Positions 1 to 13,074 of a stretch of 64,000 nt of DNA are shown piece after piece. This DNA comes from Artocarpus heterophyllus. Taxonomy: Eukaryota > Streptophyta > Magnoliopsida > Rosales > Moraceae. How positions within the stretch are numbered: the first letter of the stretch is position 1; every line of letters starts with the position of its first letter. The translations under genes were made by a program, and so were the position numbers. The notes under the pieces are model-generated. The model did no database searches. It was not told where the DNA came from and saw nothing but the letters and a program-made list of their open reading frames with translations. The stretch covers positions 6,069,903 through 6,133,902 of the forward strand of contig CM046332.1 of NCBI GenBank assembly GCA_025403435.1. The letters run 5' to 3'.

Positions 1-2999
1 AACCTTCTCGAACCTAGTCAGACTTTTCATCCTTGACCTTGGGTCTCGGTTATAGCCTGGTTGGACTTTTAATCTTGGGCCTGGTCAGACATAGCCTGGA
101 CCTGGCCTCTCTGGTCAGCCATAACCTTCTCAGACTTCATCGAACTCTTCATCGAAGACCTTGGGTCTCGGTCATGACCTGGTTGGACTCTTTGTCCTAG
201 ACCTTGGGTCTCGTTCGTAGCTTGGTTGGACTCCTCGTCCTGGACCTGGTCGGCCGTAGCCTGGACCTGGCCTCTCTGGTCAGCCGTAACCTTCTCAGAC
301 CTGGTCGAACTCTTTGTCCTAAACTTTGGGCCTCAGTCGTAGCCTAGTTGGACTTTCCTTCTGGACCTGGTCAGTCGTAGCCCAGACCTGGCTTTCTCTG
401 GTTGGCCGTAACCTTCCCAGAACTGTCAGACTCTTCGTCCTAGACCTTGGGTCTTGGTTGTAGCCTGGTTGGACTCTTCATCCTAGACCTGGTCGGCCGT
501 ACCCTCGATCTGGCCTCTCTGGTCGGCCGTAACCTTCACAGACTTGGTCAGACTCTTCATCCTAGACTTTGGTTCTCAGTCATAGCCTGGTTGGACTCTT
601 CGTCTTAGAGTGGTCGTTCATAGCCTGGACCTAGCCTTTCTGGTAGGCTGTGACCTTCTCGGACCTATCAGACTCTTCGTCCTAGACCTTGGGTCTCGGT
701 CGTAGCCTGGTTGGACTCTTCATCCTAGGCCTGGTCGGTAGTAGCTTGGACCTGGCCTCTTTGCTCGGCCATAATGTTCTCAGACCAGGTCAAACTCTTC
801 ATCCTAAACCTTGGGCCTCTGTCATAGCCTGGTTGGACTTTCCTCCACGACCTTGTAGGCCGTAGGCAGGTTGGACTCTTTGTCCTGGACCTGGTCGGCC
901 GTAGCATGGACCTGGCCTCTCTAGCAAACCATAACCTTCTCGAACCAGGTCGGACTCTTTGTCCTGGACCTTGGGTCTCGGTCGTAGCCTGGTTGGACTC
1001 TTCCTCCTGGACCTAGTCGGCTGTAGGCTGGACCTAGCCTCTCTGGTCTGTCGTAGCCTTCTTGGACCTAGTCGGACTCTTCGTCCTAGACCTTGGGTCT
1101 GGGTCGTAGCCTGGTTGGACACTTTGTCCTAGACCTGGCCGGCCGTAGCCTGGACCTGGCCTCTCTAGTCAGCCGTAACCTTCTCAGACCCAGTCGGACT
1201 CTTCGTCCTAGAACTTGGGTCTCTCTGGTCAGCTGTAACCTTCTCGGTCCTGGTCAGACTCTTCATCTTGGGCCTTGGGTCTCGGTCGCAGATGGGGTGG
1301 ACTCTTTGTCCTAGACCTACTCGGCCATACCCAAGACCTAGCCTCTCTTTTCGGCCATAACCTTGTCAGACCTGGTCAGACTCCTCATCCTAGACCTTGG
1401 GTCTCAGTCGTAGCCAGGGTGGAGTCTTTGTCTTAGACCTAGTCGGCCGCAGCCTAGACCTAGCCTCTCTGGTCGGTCGTAACCTTCTCAAACTTTCTCG
1501 GACTCTTCGTCCAAGACCTTGGGTCTCAGTCGCAGCCAGGTTTGACTCTTTATCCTAGAATTGGTTGGTAGTACCCCAGACCTGGCCTCTCAGGTCGGCC
1601 GTAACCTTCTTGGACCTGGTTAGACTCTTCGTCCTTGACCTTGGGTCTCGGTTATATCCTGGTTGGACTTTTAATCCTGGGCCTGGTAGGACGTAGCCTG
1701 GACCTGGCCTCTCTAGTCAGCCGTAACCATCTCGGACTTGGTCAAACTCTTCATCTAAGACCTTGGGTCTCAGTCATAACCTGGTTGGATTCTTCATCCT
1801 AGACCTTGGGTCTCGTTCGTAGCTTGGTTAGATAGTTCATCCTGGACCTGGTCGGCCGTAGCCTGGACCTGGCCTCCCTGGTAGGCTGTAACCTTCTCGG
1901 ACCTGGTCGAACTCTTCGTCCCAAACCTTGGGCCTCGGTTGTATCCTAGTTGGCTTTCCTCCTGGACTTGGATGTCTGTAGCCCAGAGCTGGGTTTCTCT
2001 GGCCGACCGTAACCTTCTCAGAACTGTCAGACTCTTCATCCTGGACCTTTCCTGGTCGTAGCCTGGTTGGACTCTCCGTCCCGGACCTGGTCGGACGTAG
2101 CCTGGACCTGGCCTCTCTGGTATGCCGTAACCTTCTCGAACCTGGTCAGAGCCTTTGTCCTGGACCTTGGGTCTCGTTCATAGCTTGGTTGGACTCTTCA
2201 TCTTGGACCTAGTCGGCCGTAGCCTGGACCTGGCCTCTCTAGTAGACCGTAACCTTCTTGGACCTATCAGACTCTTCGTTCGGGACCTTGGGTCTCGGTC
2301 GTAGCCTAGTTGGACTCTTCATCCTGGACTTGGTAAGCTATAGCCTGGACCTAGCCTCTCTGGATGGCCGTAACCTTCTCGAACCAGGTCGAAGTCTTCG
2401 TCCCAAACCTTGGGCCTCAGTCGTAGCCTGGTTGGACTTTCCTCCTGGACCTGGTAATCCGTAGACTGGACCTGGCCTCTCTGGTCGGCCGTAACCTTCT
2501 CGGACCTAGTCGAACTCTTCATCTAAGACCTTGGGCCTCGGTCTTAGCCTGGTTGGACTTTCATCCTAGACCTAGTCTACCGTAGCCTGGATCTGGCCCA
2601 CTCTAGTCGGCCGTAACCTTCTCGGACCTGGTTGGACGCTTCATCATAAACCTTGGGTCTCAGTCATAGCCTGGTCGGACTCTTTGTCCTGGACCTGGTC
2701 AGCAGCAGCCTTGTCTTGTTCTCTCTGGTCGGCCGTAGCTTTCTTGGACCTGGTCAAACTCTTTGTCTTAGACCTTGGGTCTCGGTCGTAGCCTGGTTGG
2801 ACTCTTCGTCCAAGACCTAGCCGGCCGTAGCCTGCACCTGGCCTTACTAGTCGGCCGTAACTTTCTCAGACTTGGTCGGACTCTTCGTCCTGGACCTTGG
2901 GTCTCAATCGTAGCCTGGTTGGACTCTTTGTCCTGAACCTGGTTGGCAGTAGCCTAGACCTGGCCTCTCTGGTCTGTCGTTACCTTCTCGGACCTGGAC

Positions 3000-5900
3000 G
3001 GACTCTTTGTCCTTGACCTTGGGTATCGGTCGTAGCCTGGTTGGACTCGTCATCTTGGACTTGGTCGGCCGTAGCCTAGGCCTGGCCTCTCAGGTCGGCC
3101 GTAACCTTCTCGGACCAAGCCGGACTCTTCCTCCTGGACTTTGGGTCTCGATCGTAGCCTGGCTGGACTCTTCGTCCTGGACCTGGTCGACCGAATCCTG
3201 GACCTGGCCTCTCTAGTCGGCTGTAACCTTCTCGGACCTGGTCACACTCTTCGTTTGGATGTTGGGTCTCGTTCGTTGCCTTGTTGGACTCTTCATCTTG
3301 GACCTAGTCAGCCGTAGCCTGGACCTGGCCTCTCTGGTCGGCCATAACCTTCTCAGACCTAGTCAGACTCTTCGTCCTAGACGTTGGGTCTCGGTCGTAG
3401 CCTGGTTGGACTCTTCGCCTCGGACCTGGTCATCCGTAGCTTGGACCTGGCCTCTCTGGCTGGCTGTAGCTTGTGCCTGGCCTCTTTGGTCGGCCATAAC
3501 CTTCTTGAACCTGGTCGCACTCTTCGTCTTGGACCTTGGGTCTCGTCCTCGCCTGGTTGGACTCTTTGTCTTGGACCTGGTCGGCCGTAGCCTGGACCTG
3601 GCCTCTCTGGTCGGCCGCAACCTTCTCGGACTCTTCGTCCTGGACCTTGGGTCTTGGTCGTTGCGTGGTTGGACTCTTTGACCTAAACCTGGCCAGCCGT
3701 AGCCTGGACCTGGCCTCCCTGGTCGGCTGAAACCTTCTCGGACCTGGTCGAACTCTTCATCCTAGACCTTGTGTCTCGTTCGTGGACTTGGTGGACTCTT
3801 CGTCCTAGACCTGGTCGGCCATAGCCTGGACCTAGCCTCTCTGGTCGGTCGTAACCTTCTCGGACCTTGTCGGCCATAACCTTCTCGGACCTGGTCAGAC
3901 TCTTCGTCCTAGACTTGGTCGGTAGTAGCCTAGTCCTGGCCTCTCTGGTCGGCCGTAACTTTCTCAGTCCTGGTCAAACTCTTCGTCCTAGACCTTGGGT
4001 CTTAGTCATAGCCTGGCTGGACTCTTCGTCCTGGACCTGGTCAGTCGTAGCCTAGACCTGGCCTCTCTGATCGGGCGTAACCTTCTCGGACCTGGTCGGA
4101 CTCTTCGTCCATGACCATGGTCTCAGTCGTAGCCTGGTTGTACTCCTTGTCCTGAACCTGGTCGGCAGTAGCCTAGACCTGGCCTTCTCGGACCTGGTTG
4201 GACTCTTCGTCTTGGACCTTGGGTCTCGTTTGTAGCCTGGTTATACTCTTCGTCCTAGACCTAGTCAGCCATAGCTTGGACCTGGTCAGCCATAGCCTGG
4301 ACCTGGCCTCTCTGGTCGGCAATAACCTTCATAGACCTGGTCGGCCTGTACGTCCTAGACCTTGGGTCTCGGTCGTAGCCTGGTTGGACTCTTCGTCTTG
4401 GACCTGGTCGGCCGTAGCCTTGACCTGGCTTCTTCGGTCGGCCGTAACCTTTTTAGACCTAGTCAGACTCTTCGTCCTAGAGCTTGGGCCTCGGTCATAG
4501 CCTGGTTGGACTTTTCATCCTGGACCTGGCCTCTCTGGTCAGCCGTAACCTTCTCAGACCTGGTTGGACTCTTCGTCCTAGACCTTGGGTCTCAGTCATA
4601 GCCTGGTTGGACTCTTCGTCCTTGACCTGCTTGGTTGTAGCCTGGACCTGGCCTCTCTGGTCAGTCGTAACCTTCTCAGACCTGTACGGGCTCTTCGTCC
4701 TAGACCTTGGGTCTCAGTTGTTGCCTGGTTGGACTCTTTATCCTGAACCTTATAGGCCGTAGCCTGGACCGGGCCTCTCTAGTCGGCCGTAACCTTCTCG
4801 GACCTGGTTGGACTCTTCGTCTCAGACCTTTGGTCTCGTTCGTTGCCTTGTTGGACTCTTCATCTTGGACCTGGTCGGCCGTAGCCCAGACCTGGCTTCT
4901 CGGGTTGGCTGTAACCTTCTCGGACCTCGTCGTACTCTTCGTCCTGGACCTAGGGTCTCAGTCATAGCCTGGCTGGACTTTTTGTCCTAGACATGGCCTC
5001 TCTGGTAAGCCGTAGCTTTCTTAGAGTTGGTTGGACTCTTCGTCCGAGACCTTGGGTCTCGGTCGTAGCCTGGTTGGACTCTTCATCTTGGACCTAATCG
5101 GTCGTAGCCTATACCTGGCTTCTCCGGTCGGCCGTAACCTTCTCAGACCTATTCGGACTCTTTGTCCTAGACTTTGGGTCTCGGACTCTTTGTCCTGGAC
5201 CTTGGGTCTCGGACTCTTTGTCTTGGACCTTGGGTCCTAATCATAGCTTGGTTAGACTTTTCATCCTGGACCTGGCCTCTCTGGTCAGCCGCAACCTTCT
5301 CGGACATGGTTGGACCCTTCGTCCTAGACCTTGGTTCTTGGTCGTAGCCTGGTTGGACTCTTTGTCCTTGGCTTGGTCGTCTTGGACCTGGCCTCTCTGG
5401 TCAGCCGTACCCTTCTCAAACCTGGACGGACTCTTCGACCTAGACCTTGGGTCTCAGTCATTGCCCGGTTGGACTCTTTGTCCTGAACCTTGTAGGCCGT
5501 AGCCTGGACCTGGCCTCACTAGTCGGCTGTAACCTTCTCGGACCTGGTCTGACTCTTTGCCTTGTTGGACTCTTCGTCTCGTACCTAGTCGGCCGTAGCC
5601 TGGACCTGGCCTCTCTGGTCGGTCGTAACATTCTCAGACCTGGTTGGACTCTTTGTCCTTGACCTTGTGTCTTAGTCGTAGCCTGGGTGGACTCTTTGTC
5701 CTGGACCTGGTCGGTAGTAGCCTGGACCTGGCCTCTCTGGTCGGTCGTTACCTTTTCAGACCTGGACGGACTCCTCGTCCTAGACCTTGGGTCTCAGTCG
5801 TAGCCTGGTTGGACTCTTCGTCCTGGACATGGGAGGCTGTAGCCTGGACCTGGTCTCTCTAGTCGGCCGTAACCTTCTTGGACCCAGTCAGACTCTTCTT

Positions 5901-8900
5901 CTTGGACCTTAGGTCTCGGTCGTTGCCTTGTTGGACTCTTCGTCTTGGACCTGGTCAGCCGTAGCCTGGACCTGGCCTCCATGGTCGGTTGTAACCTTCT
6001 CGGACCTAGTCGAAATCTTTGTCCTTGACCTTGTGTCTCGGTCGTAGCGTGGTTGGACTCTTCGACCTAGACCTGGCCTCTCTGGTCGGCTGAAACCTTC
6101 TCGTGCTAGACCTTGGGTCTCGTCCGTAGCTTGGTTGGACTCTTCATCCTAGACCTGGTCGGTCGAAGCCTAGACCTGGCCTTCTCGGATCTGGTTGGAC
6201 TCTTCATCCAGGACCTTGGGTCTTGGTCGTAGCCTGGTTAGACTCTTCATCCTGGACCTGGTCAGTCGTTGCCTGGACCTGGCCTCTCTGGTCGACCGTA
6301 ACCTTCTCAGACCTGGTCGGATTGTTCTTCTTGGACCTTGGGTCTCGGTCGTAGCCTGGTTGGACTCTTTGTCCTAGACCTGGTCGGCCGAAGCCTAGAC
6401 CTGGTCGACTGAAACCTTCCCAGACCTAGTTGAACTCTTAGTCCTAGACATTGGGTCTTGTTCGTGGCCTGGATGGACTCTTCATCCTAGACCTGGTTGG
6501 CCGAAGCCTAGACCTGGTTGGCCGAAGCCTAGACCTAGACCCTTTGACTTGGGCCTTGGGTCTCGTTCGTAGCCTGGTTAGACTCTTCGTCTTGGACCTG
6601 GTCAACCGTAGCCTGGACCTTGCCTCTCTGGTCGGCCGTAACCTTCTCGGACCTGATCGGACCGTTTGTCCTAGACCTTGGGTCTTGGTCATAGCCTGGT
6701 TGGACTCTTCGTCTTGGACCTGGTCAGCCGTAGCCTGTACCTGGCTTCTCCAGTTAGCCGTAACCTTCTCAGACCTAGTTGGACTCTTCGTCCTAGACCT
6801 TGGGTCTCAAACTCTTTGTCCTGGACCTTGGGTCTCTGTCATAGCCTGGTTGGACTTTTCATCCTGGACCTGGCCTCTCTGGTCAGCCGTAACCTCCTTA
6901 GACCTAGTTGGACTGTTCGTCCTAGACCTTGGGTCTCGGTCGTAGCCAGGTTGGACTCTTTGTCCTTGACCTGGTCGGCCGTAACCTTCTTAGACCTTGA
7001 CGTACTCTTTGTCCTAGACCTTGGGTCTTAGTCGCTTCCTGGTTGGACCCTTTTTCCTGAAGCTGGTAGGCCGTAGCCTGGACCTGGCCTCTCTAGTCGG
7101 CCGCAACCTTCTCGAACCTGGTCAAACTATTCGTCTTAGACCTTGGGTCTCGGTCGTTGCCTTGTTGGACTCTTCGTCTTGGACCTGGTCGGCCGTAGCC
7201 TGGACTTGGCCTCCCTGGTCGGTCCTAACCTTCTTAGACCTGGTTGGACTCTTTGTCCAAGACCTTAGGTCTCGGTCGTAGCCTGGTTGGACTCTTCGTC
7301 CTAGACATGGTCGGCAGTAGCCTGGTTCTGGCCTCTCTGGTCGGCTGTAACTTTCCTAGACCTGGTCAAACTCTTCGTCCTAAACCTTGGGTCTCAGTCG
7401 TAGCCTGGTTGGACTCTTCGTCCTGGACCTAGCCGGCCGTAGCCAGGACCTAGCCTCTCTGGTCGGCCGTAACCTTCTCAGACCTAGTCGGACTCTTCGT
7501 CCTGGACCTTCGGTATCAGTCGTAGCTTGGTTGGACTCTTTGTCCTGAACTTGGTTGGTAGTAGCCTAGACATGGCCCCTCAGGTCTGTTGTAACCTTTT
7601 CGGACCTGGACGGACTCTTCGTCCTCGAGCTTGGGTCTCGGTCGTAGCCTAGTTTGACTCTTTGTCTTGGACTTGGTCGGTCGTAGCCTGGACCTGTCCT
7701 CTCTGGTCGGCCGTAATCTTATCGGACCTAGTCAGACTCTTCGTCCCTGACCATGGGTCTCGATCGTTGCCTGGTTGGACTCGTCGTCTTGGACCTGGTC
7801 GATCGTAGCCTGGACCTGGCCTCTCTGGTCGGCCATAACCTTCTCGGACCCGGTCGGACTCTTCGTCCTGGACGTTGGGTCTCGGTCGTAGACTGGTTGG
7901 ATTCTTTGCCCTAGCCCTGGTCGGCCGTAGCCTAGACCTGGCCTCTTTGGCAGGCTGTAGCCTGGGCCTGGCCTCTTTGGTCGGCCGTAACCTTCTTAGA
8001 CCAAATCGGACTCATCGTCTTGGACCTTGGGTCTCGGTCTTTGCCTGGTTGGACTCTTCGACATGGACCTGGTCGGCCGTAACCTTCTCGAACCTTGTCA
8101 GACTCTTCGTCCTGGACCTTGGGTCTCGGTCGTAGCGTGATTGGACTCTTCATCCTGGACCTGGTCTTTCTGGTCGGCTGAAACCTTCTCAGACTTGGTC
8201 AAACTCTTCGTCCTAGACCTTGGGTCTCGTTCGTGGCCTGGATAGACTCTTCATCCTAGACCTGGTTGGCTGAAGCCTGGACCTGGCCTTCTTAGACCTG
8301 GTTGGACTCTTCGACCTGGACCTTGGGTCTCGTTCGTAGCCTGGTTAGACTCTTCGTCCTGGTCCTGGTCAGCCGTTCCCTGGACCTGGCCTCCCTGGTT
8401 GGCCGTAACCTTCTCGGACCTGGTCGGACTGTTTGTGCTAGTCCTTGGGTCTCGGTCATAGCTAGGTTGGACTCTTCGTCTTGGACCTGGTCGACCGCAG
8501 CCTGTACCAGGCTTCTCCAGTCGGCCATAACCTTCTTAGACCTGGTCGGACTCTTCATCCTAGATCTTGGGTCTCAGACTCTTTGTCTTGGACCTTGAGT
8601 CTTAGTCATAGCCTGGCTGGACTTTTCATCCTGGACCTGGCCTCTCTAGTCAGCGGTAACCTTCTCAGACCCGGTCGGACTCTTCGTTCGAGACCATGGG
8701 TCAAAGTCATAGCCTGGTTGGACTCTTCATCCTAGGCCTGGTTGGCCGTAGCCTGGACCTGGCCTCTCTAGTCGGCTGTAACCTTCTCAAACCTGGTCGG
8801 ACTCTTCACCTTGGACCTTGGGTCTCGTTCATCGCCTTGTTGGACACATCGTCTTGGACCAAGTCAGCCGTAGCCTGGACCTGGCCTCTCTGGTCAGACT

Positions 8901-11900
8901 TGGTCGGACTCTTCGTCTTGGACCTTGGGTCTTAGTCGCAGCCTGGTTGGACTCTTTGTCCTGGACCTAGTTGATAGTAGCTTGGACCTAGCCTCTCTGG
9001 TCGGCTGTAAGCTTCTCGAAACTGGACAGACTCTTCGTCCTAAACCTTGGGTATCAGTCGTTGCCTGGTTCGACTCTTTGTCCTGGACTTGGTTGGTCGT
9101 AGCCTGGACCTGGCCTCCCTGGTCAGCCGTAACCTTCTCAGACCTAGTCGAACTCTTCGTCCGAGACCTTGGGTCTCGGTCGCAGCATGGTTGGACTCTT
9201 CATCCTAGACATGGTGGGCCGTAGCCTGGCCCTGGCCTCTCAGATCGGCCGTAACCTTCTCGGACCTGGTCGAACTCTTCGTCTTAGACCCTGGGTCTCA
9301 TTCGTAGCCTAGTTGGACTCTTTGTCCTAGACCGGGTCTGCCATAGCCTGGACCAGGCCTTCTCTGGTCGGCCCAAACCTTCTCGGACCTGGTTCGACTC
9401 TTCGTCCTAGACCTTCGGTCTCGGTCGTAGCCTAGTTAGACCCTTCGTCCAGGACCTGGTCAGCCGTAGCCTGGACCTGGCCTCTCTGGTCGGACTCTTT
9501 GTCTTGGACGTTGGGTCACGAACATAGCCTGGACCTGGCCTCTCTGGTCGACTGTAGCCTGGACCTAGCCTCTTTGGTCGGCCGTAACCTTCTCGGACTC
9601 TTCGTCCTGGACCTCGGGTCTCATTCGTTGCCTAGTTGGACTCTTCGTCTTGGACCTGGTCGGTCGTAGCCTGGACCTGGACTCTCTGATCGGCCGTAAC
9701 CTTCTTGGGCCTAGTCAGACTCTTCGTCCTAGACCTGGTCGGCTGTAGCCTGGACTCAGCCTCTCTAGTCGGCCGTAACCTTCTCGGACCTGGTCGAACT
9801 CTTCATCCTAGACCTTGGGTCTCGTTCGTTGCCAGGTTGGACTCTTTGTCCTAGACCTGGTCGGCCGAAGCCTGGACCTGGCCTTCTCGGACCTAGTTGG
9901 ACTCTTCGTCTTGGACCATGCATCTCATTCGTAGCCTGGTTGGACTCTTCGTCTTGGACTTGGTCGGTCGTAGACAGGACCTGACCTTCTCCGCTCGGCC
10001 GTAACCATGTCAGACCTGGTTGGACTCTTCGTCCTGGACCATGGCTCTCAGTCGTAGCCTGGTTGGACTCTTTGTCCTAGACCTGGTCGGCCGTAGCCTG
10101 GACCTAGCCTCTCTGGTAGGCCATAACCTTCTCAGGCCTGGTCAGACTCTTCGTCCTAGACCTTGGGTCTCAGTCGTAACCTGGTCGGACTCTTTGTCCT
10201 AGACTAGTTGGCAGTAGCCTGGTCCTGGCCTCTCTGGTGGGCCATAACTTTCTTTGACCTGGTCAAGCTCTTCGTCGTAGACCTTGGGTCTCGGTCGTAG
10301 CCTGGTTGGACTCTTTGTCCTGGATCTGGCCGGTCGTGGCCTGGACCTGGCCTCTCTAGTCGGCCTAAACCCTCTCAGACCTGGTCAGACTCTTTGTCCT
10401 AGACCTTGCGTCTCAGTTGTAGCCTGGTTGGACTCCTTGTCATGAACCTGGTCGGCCGTAGCCTGGACCTGGCCTCTCTGGTCTGTCGTAACGTTCTCGG
10501 ACCCAGACAGACTCTTCGTCCTTGAGCTTGGGTCTCGGTCGTAGCCTGTTTGGACTCTTCGTCCTAGCCTTGGGTCTCGGTCGTTGCCTGCTTGGACTCT
10601 TCATCCTTGACCTTGTCGGTCGTAACCTTCTTGGACCTAGACGGACTCTTCGTCCTGGACCTTGGGTCTGAGTCGTTGCCTAGTTGGACTCTTTTTCCTG
10701 AACCTGGTAGGCTGTAGCCTGGACCTGGCCTCTCTAGTCGGCCGTAACCTTCTCGAACCTGGTCAAACTGTTCGTCTTGGACCTTGGGTCTAGGTCGTTG
10801 CATTGTTGGACTCTTTGTCTTGGACCTGGTCGGCCGTAGCCTGGACCTAGCCTCCCTGGTCGACCGTAACCTTCTTAGACCTGGTTGGACTCTATTCCAA
10901 GACCATGGGTCTCGGTCGTGGCCTGGTTCGACTCTTCATCCTGGACATCGTCGGTAGTAGCCTGGTCTTGGCCTCTCTAGTTGGCCCTAACTTTACCGGA
11001 CCTGGTGAAACTCTTCGTCCTAGACCGTAGGTCTCGGTCCTAGCCTGGTTGGACTCTTCATCCTGGACCTGGCCGGCCGTAGCTAGGACCTGACCTGACC
11101 TCTCTGGTCGACCGTAACCATCTCGGGCCTAGTCGGACTCTTCTTCCTGGACCTTGGGTCTCAGTCGTAGCCTGGTTGGACTCTTTGTCCTGAACCTGGT
11201 CGGCAGTAGCCTGGACTTGGCCTCTCTGGTCTACTGTAACCTTCTCGGACCTACATGGACTCTTCGTCCTTGAGCTTGGGTCTCGGTCGTAGCCTGGTTT
11301 CACTCTTTGTCTTGCACCTTGCCGGTCGTAGCCTGGACCTGTCCTCTCTGGTCGGCCATAACCTTCTCAGACCCGATCAGACTCTTCGTCCTGGACGTTG
11401 GGTCTCGGTCGTAGCCTGGTTGGACTCTTCGCCCTTGACCTGGTCGACCGTAGCCTGGACCTGGCCTCTCTGGCTGGCTGTAGCCTGGGCCTGGCCTCTT
11501 TGGTCGGCCGTAACCGTCTCAGACCTAGTCAGACTCTTCGTCTTGGACCTGGTCGCCCGTAACCTTGGGTCTCAGTCCTCGCCTGGTCGGACTCTTCGTC
11601 TTGGACCTGCTCGGCCGTAACCTTCTCAGACCTTGTCGGACTCTTCGTCCTAGACCTTGGGTCTCGGTCATAGCCTGATTGGACTCTTCGTCCTGGACTT
11701 GGTCGGCCGTAGCCTGGACCTGGCCTTTTTGGTCGGCTGATACCTTCTCGGACCGGGTCAAACTCTTTGTCCTAGACCTTGGGTCTCGTTTGTGGCCTGG
11801 ATGGACTCTTCATCCTAGGCCTGGTCGGTTGAAGGTTGGACTTGGCCTTCTCATACCTGGTTGGACTCTTCGACCTAGACCTTGGGTCTCGTTCGTAGCC

Positions 11901-12250
11901 TAGTTAGACTCTTCGTCCTGGACCTAGTCAGCCGTAGCCTGGACCTGGCCTCTCTAGTCGGCCGTAACCTTCTCGGACCTGATCGGACTGTTCATCCTTG
12001 ACCTTGGGTCTCAGTCGTAGCCTGGTTGGACTCTTCATCTTGGACCTAGTTGGTCGTAGCCTGTACTTGGCTTCTTCGGTCGGCCGTAACCTTCTCAGAC
12101 CTAGTCAGACTATTCATCCAAAACCTTGGGTCTCGGACACTTTGTCCTGGATGTTCGATCTCGGTCATAGTCTGGTTGGAATTTTCGTCTTGGACCTGGC
12201 CTCTCTAGTCAGCTGTAACCTTCTCAGACCTAGTTGGACTCTTCATCCTT
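3000..12250. repeat. Large duplicated satellite block, copy A
   Basis: Approximate limits. Paired landmarks with copy A' (about 18600-27570): 4198/19830 (offset 15632), 5031/21599 and 6195/22763 (offset 16568), 7244/23819 (16575), 8481/25014 (16533), 8925/25473 (16548), 11679/26998 and 11998/27317 (15319). Rare shared variants support the pairing, such as the truncated monomer CTTCTCGTGCTAGACCTTGG near 6095 and 22662, and TTCTTCTTGGACC near 6333 and 22891. Offset jumps of about +936 bp and -1229 bp mean that groups of monomers were gained or lost after duplication. Block edges are uncertain. Confidence 0.8.
5155..5238. repeat. 28-bp mini-repeat triplet inside satellite
   Basis: Three consecutive 28-bp units begin at 5155, 5183 and 5211, each starting GGACTCTTTGTCCT and ending TTGGGTCTC (third unit slightly altered). 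The unit is a fragment of the 122-bp monomer, so this is a local expansion of a sub-monomer piece. The duplicated block carries the same structure at 21723-21806. Two-unit versions occur near 6800, 8570, 23385, 25105, 31550 and 32540. Confidence 0.85.
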
Positions 12251-13074
12251 GACCTGGTCGGCCGCGGCCTGCATATGGCCTCTCTGGTCGACCGTAACCT
12301 TCTCGGACCAGGACGGACTCTTCGTCCTAAACCTTGGGTCTCAATTGTAGCCTGGTTGGACTCTTTGTCCCGAACCTGGTAGGCCGTAGCCTGGACCTGG
12401 CCTCTCTAGTCGGCCGTAACCTTCTCGGACCTGTTCGGACTGTTTGTCTTGGACCTTGGGTCTCGGTCGTTGCCTTGTTGGACTCTTCATCTTGGACTTG
12501 GTCAGTCGTAGCCTAGACTTGGCCTCTCTGGTTGGCCGTAACCTTCTCAGACCTGGTTGGACTCGTTGTCCTAGACCTTGGGTCTTGGTCGTAGCCTGGT
12601 TGGACTCTTCGTCCTGGACTTGGTCGGCCGTAGCCTGCACCTGGCCTCTCTAGTCGGCCGTTACCTTCTCAGACCTGGTCGCACTCTTTGTCCTTGACCT
12701 TGAGTCCCAGTCGTAGCCTGGTTGGACTCTTTGTCCTGGACCTGGTTGGTAGTAGCCTAGACCTAGCCTCTCTGGCCGGCCGTAACCTTTTCAGACATGG
12801 ACGAACTCCTCGTCCTAGACCTTGTAGGCTGTAACCTAGACCTATCCTCTCTAGTCGGCCGTAACCTTCTTGGACCTGGTTGGACTCTTCGTCTTGGACC
12901 TTGGGTCTCGGTCGTTGCCTTGTTGGACTCTTTGCCTTGGACCTGGTTGGCCGTAGCCTGGACCTGGCCTTTCTGGTCGGTCGTAACCTTCTCGAACCTA
13001 GTCGAAATCTTCAACCTGGACCATAGGTCTCGGTCGTAGCATGGTTAGACTCTTCGACCAGGATCTGGTCTGCC

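Noticed and set aside
6451..6945. Leucine-rich plus-strand frames (GRSLVGLFVLDLVGRSLDLASL pattern) resembling LRR or membrane proteins
   Set aside because: The pattern is the satellite monomer translated in one frame. It ends at the TAG/TAA of the next phase and the repeat length follows the DNA period, not an LRR period.
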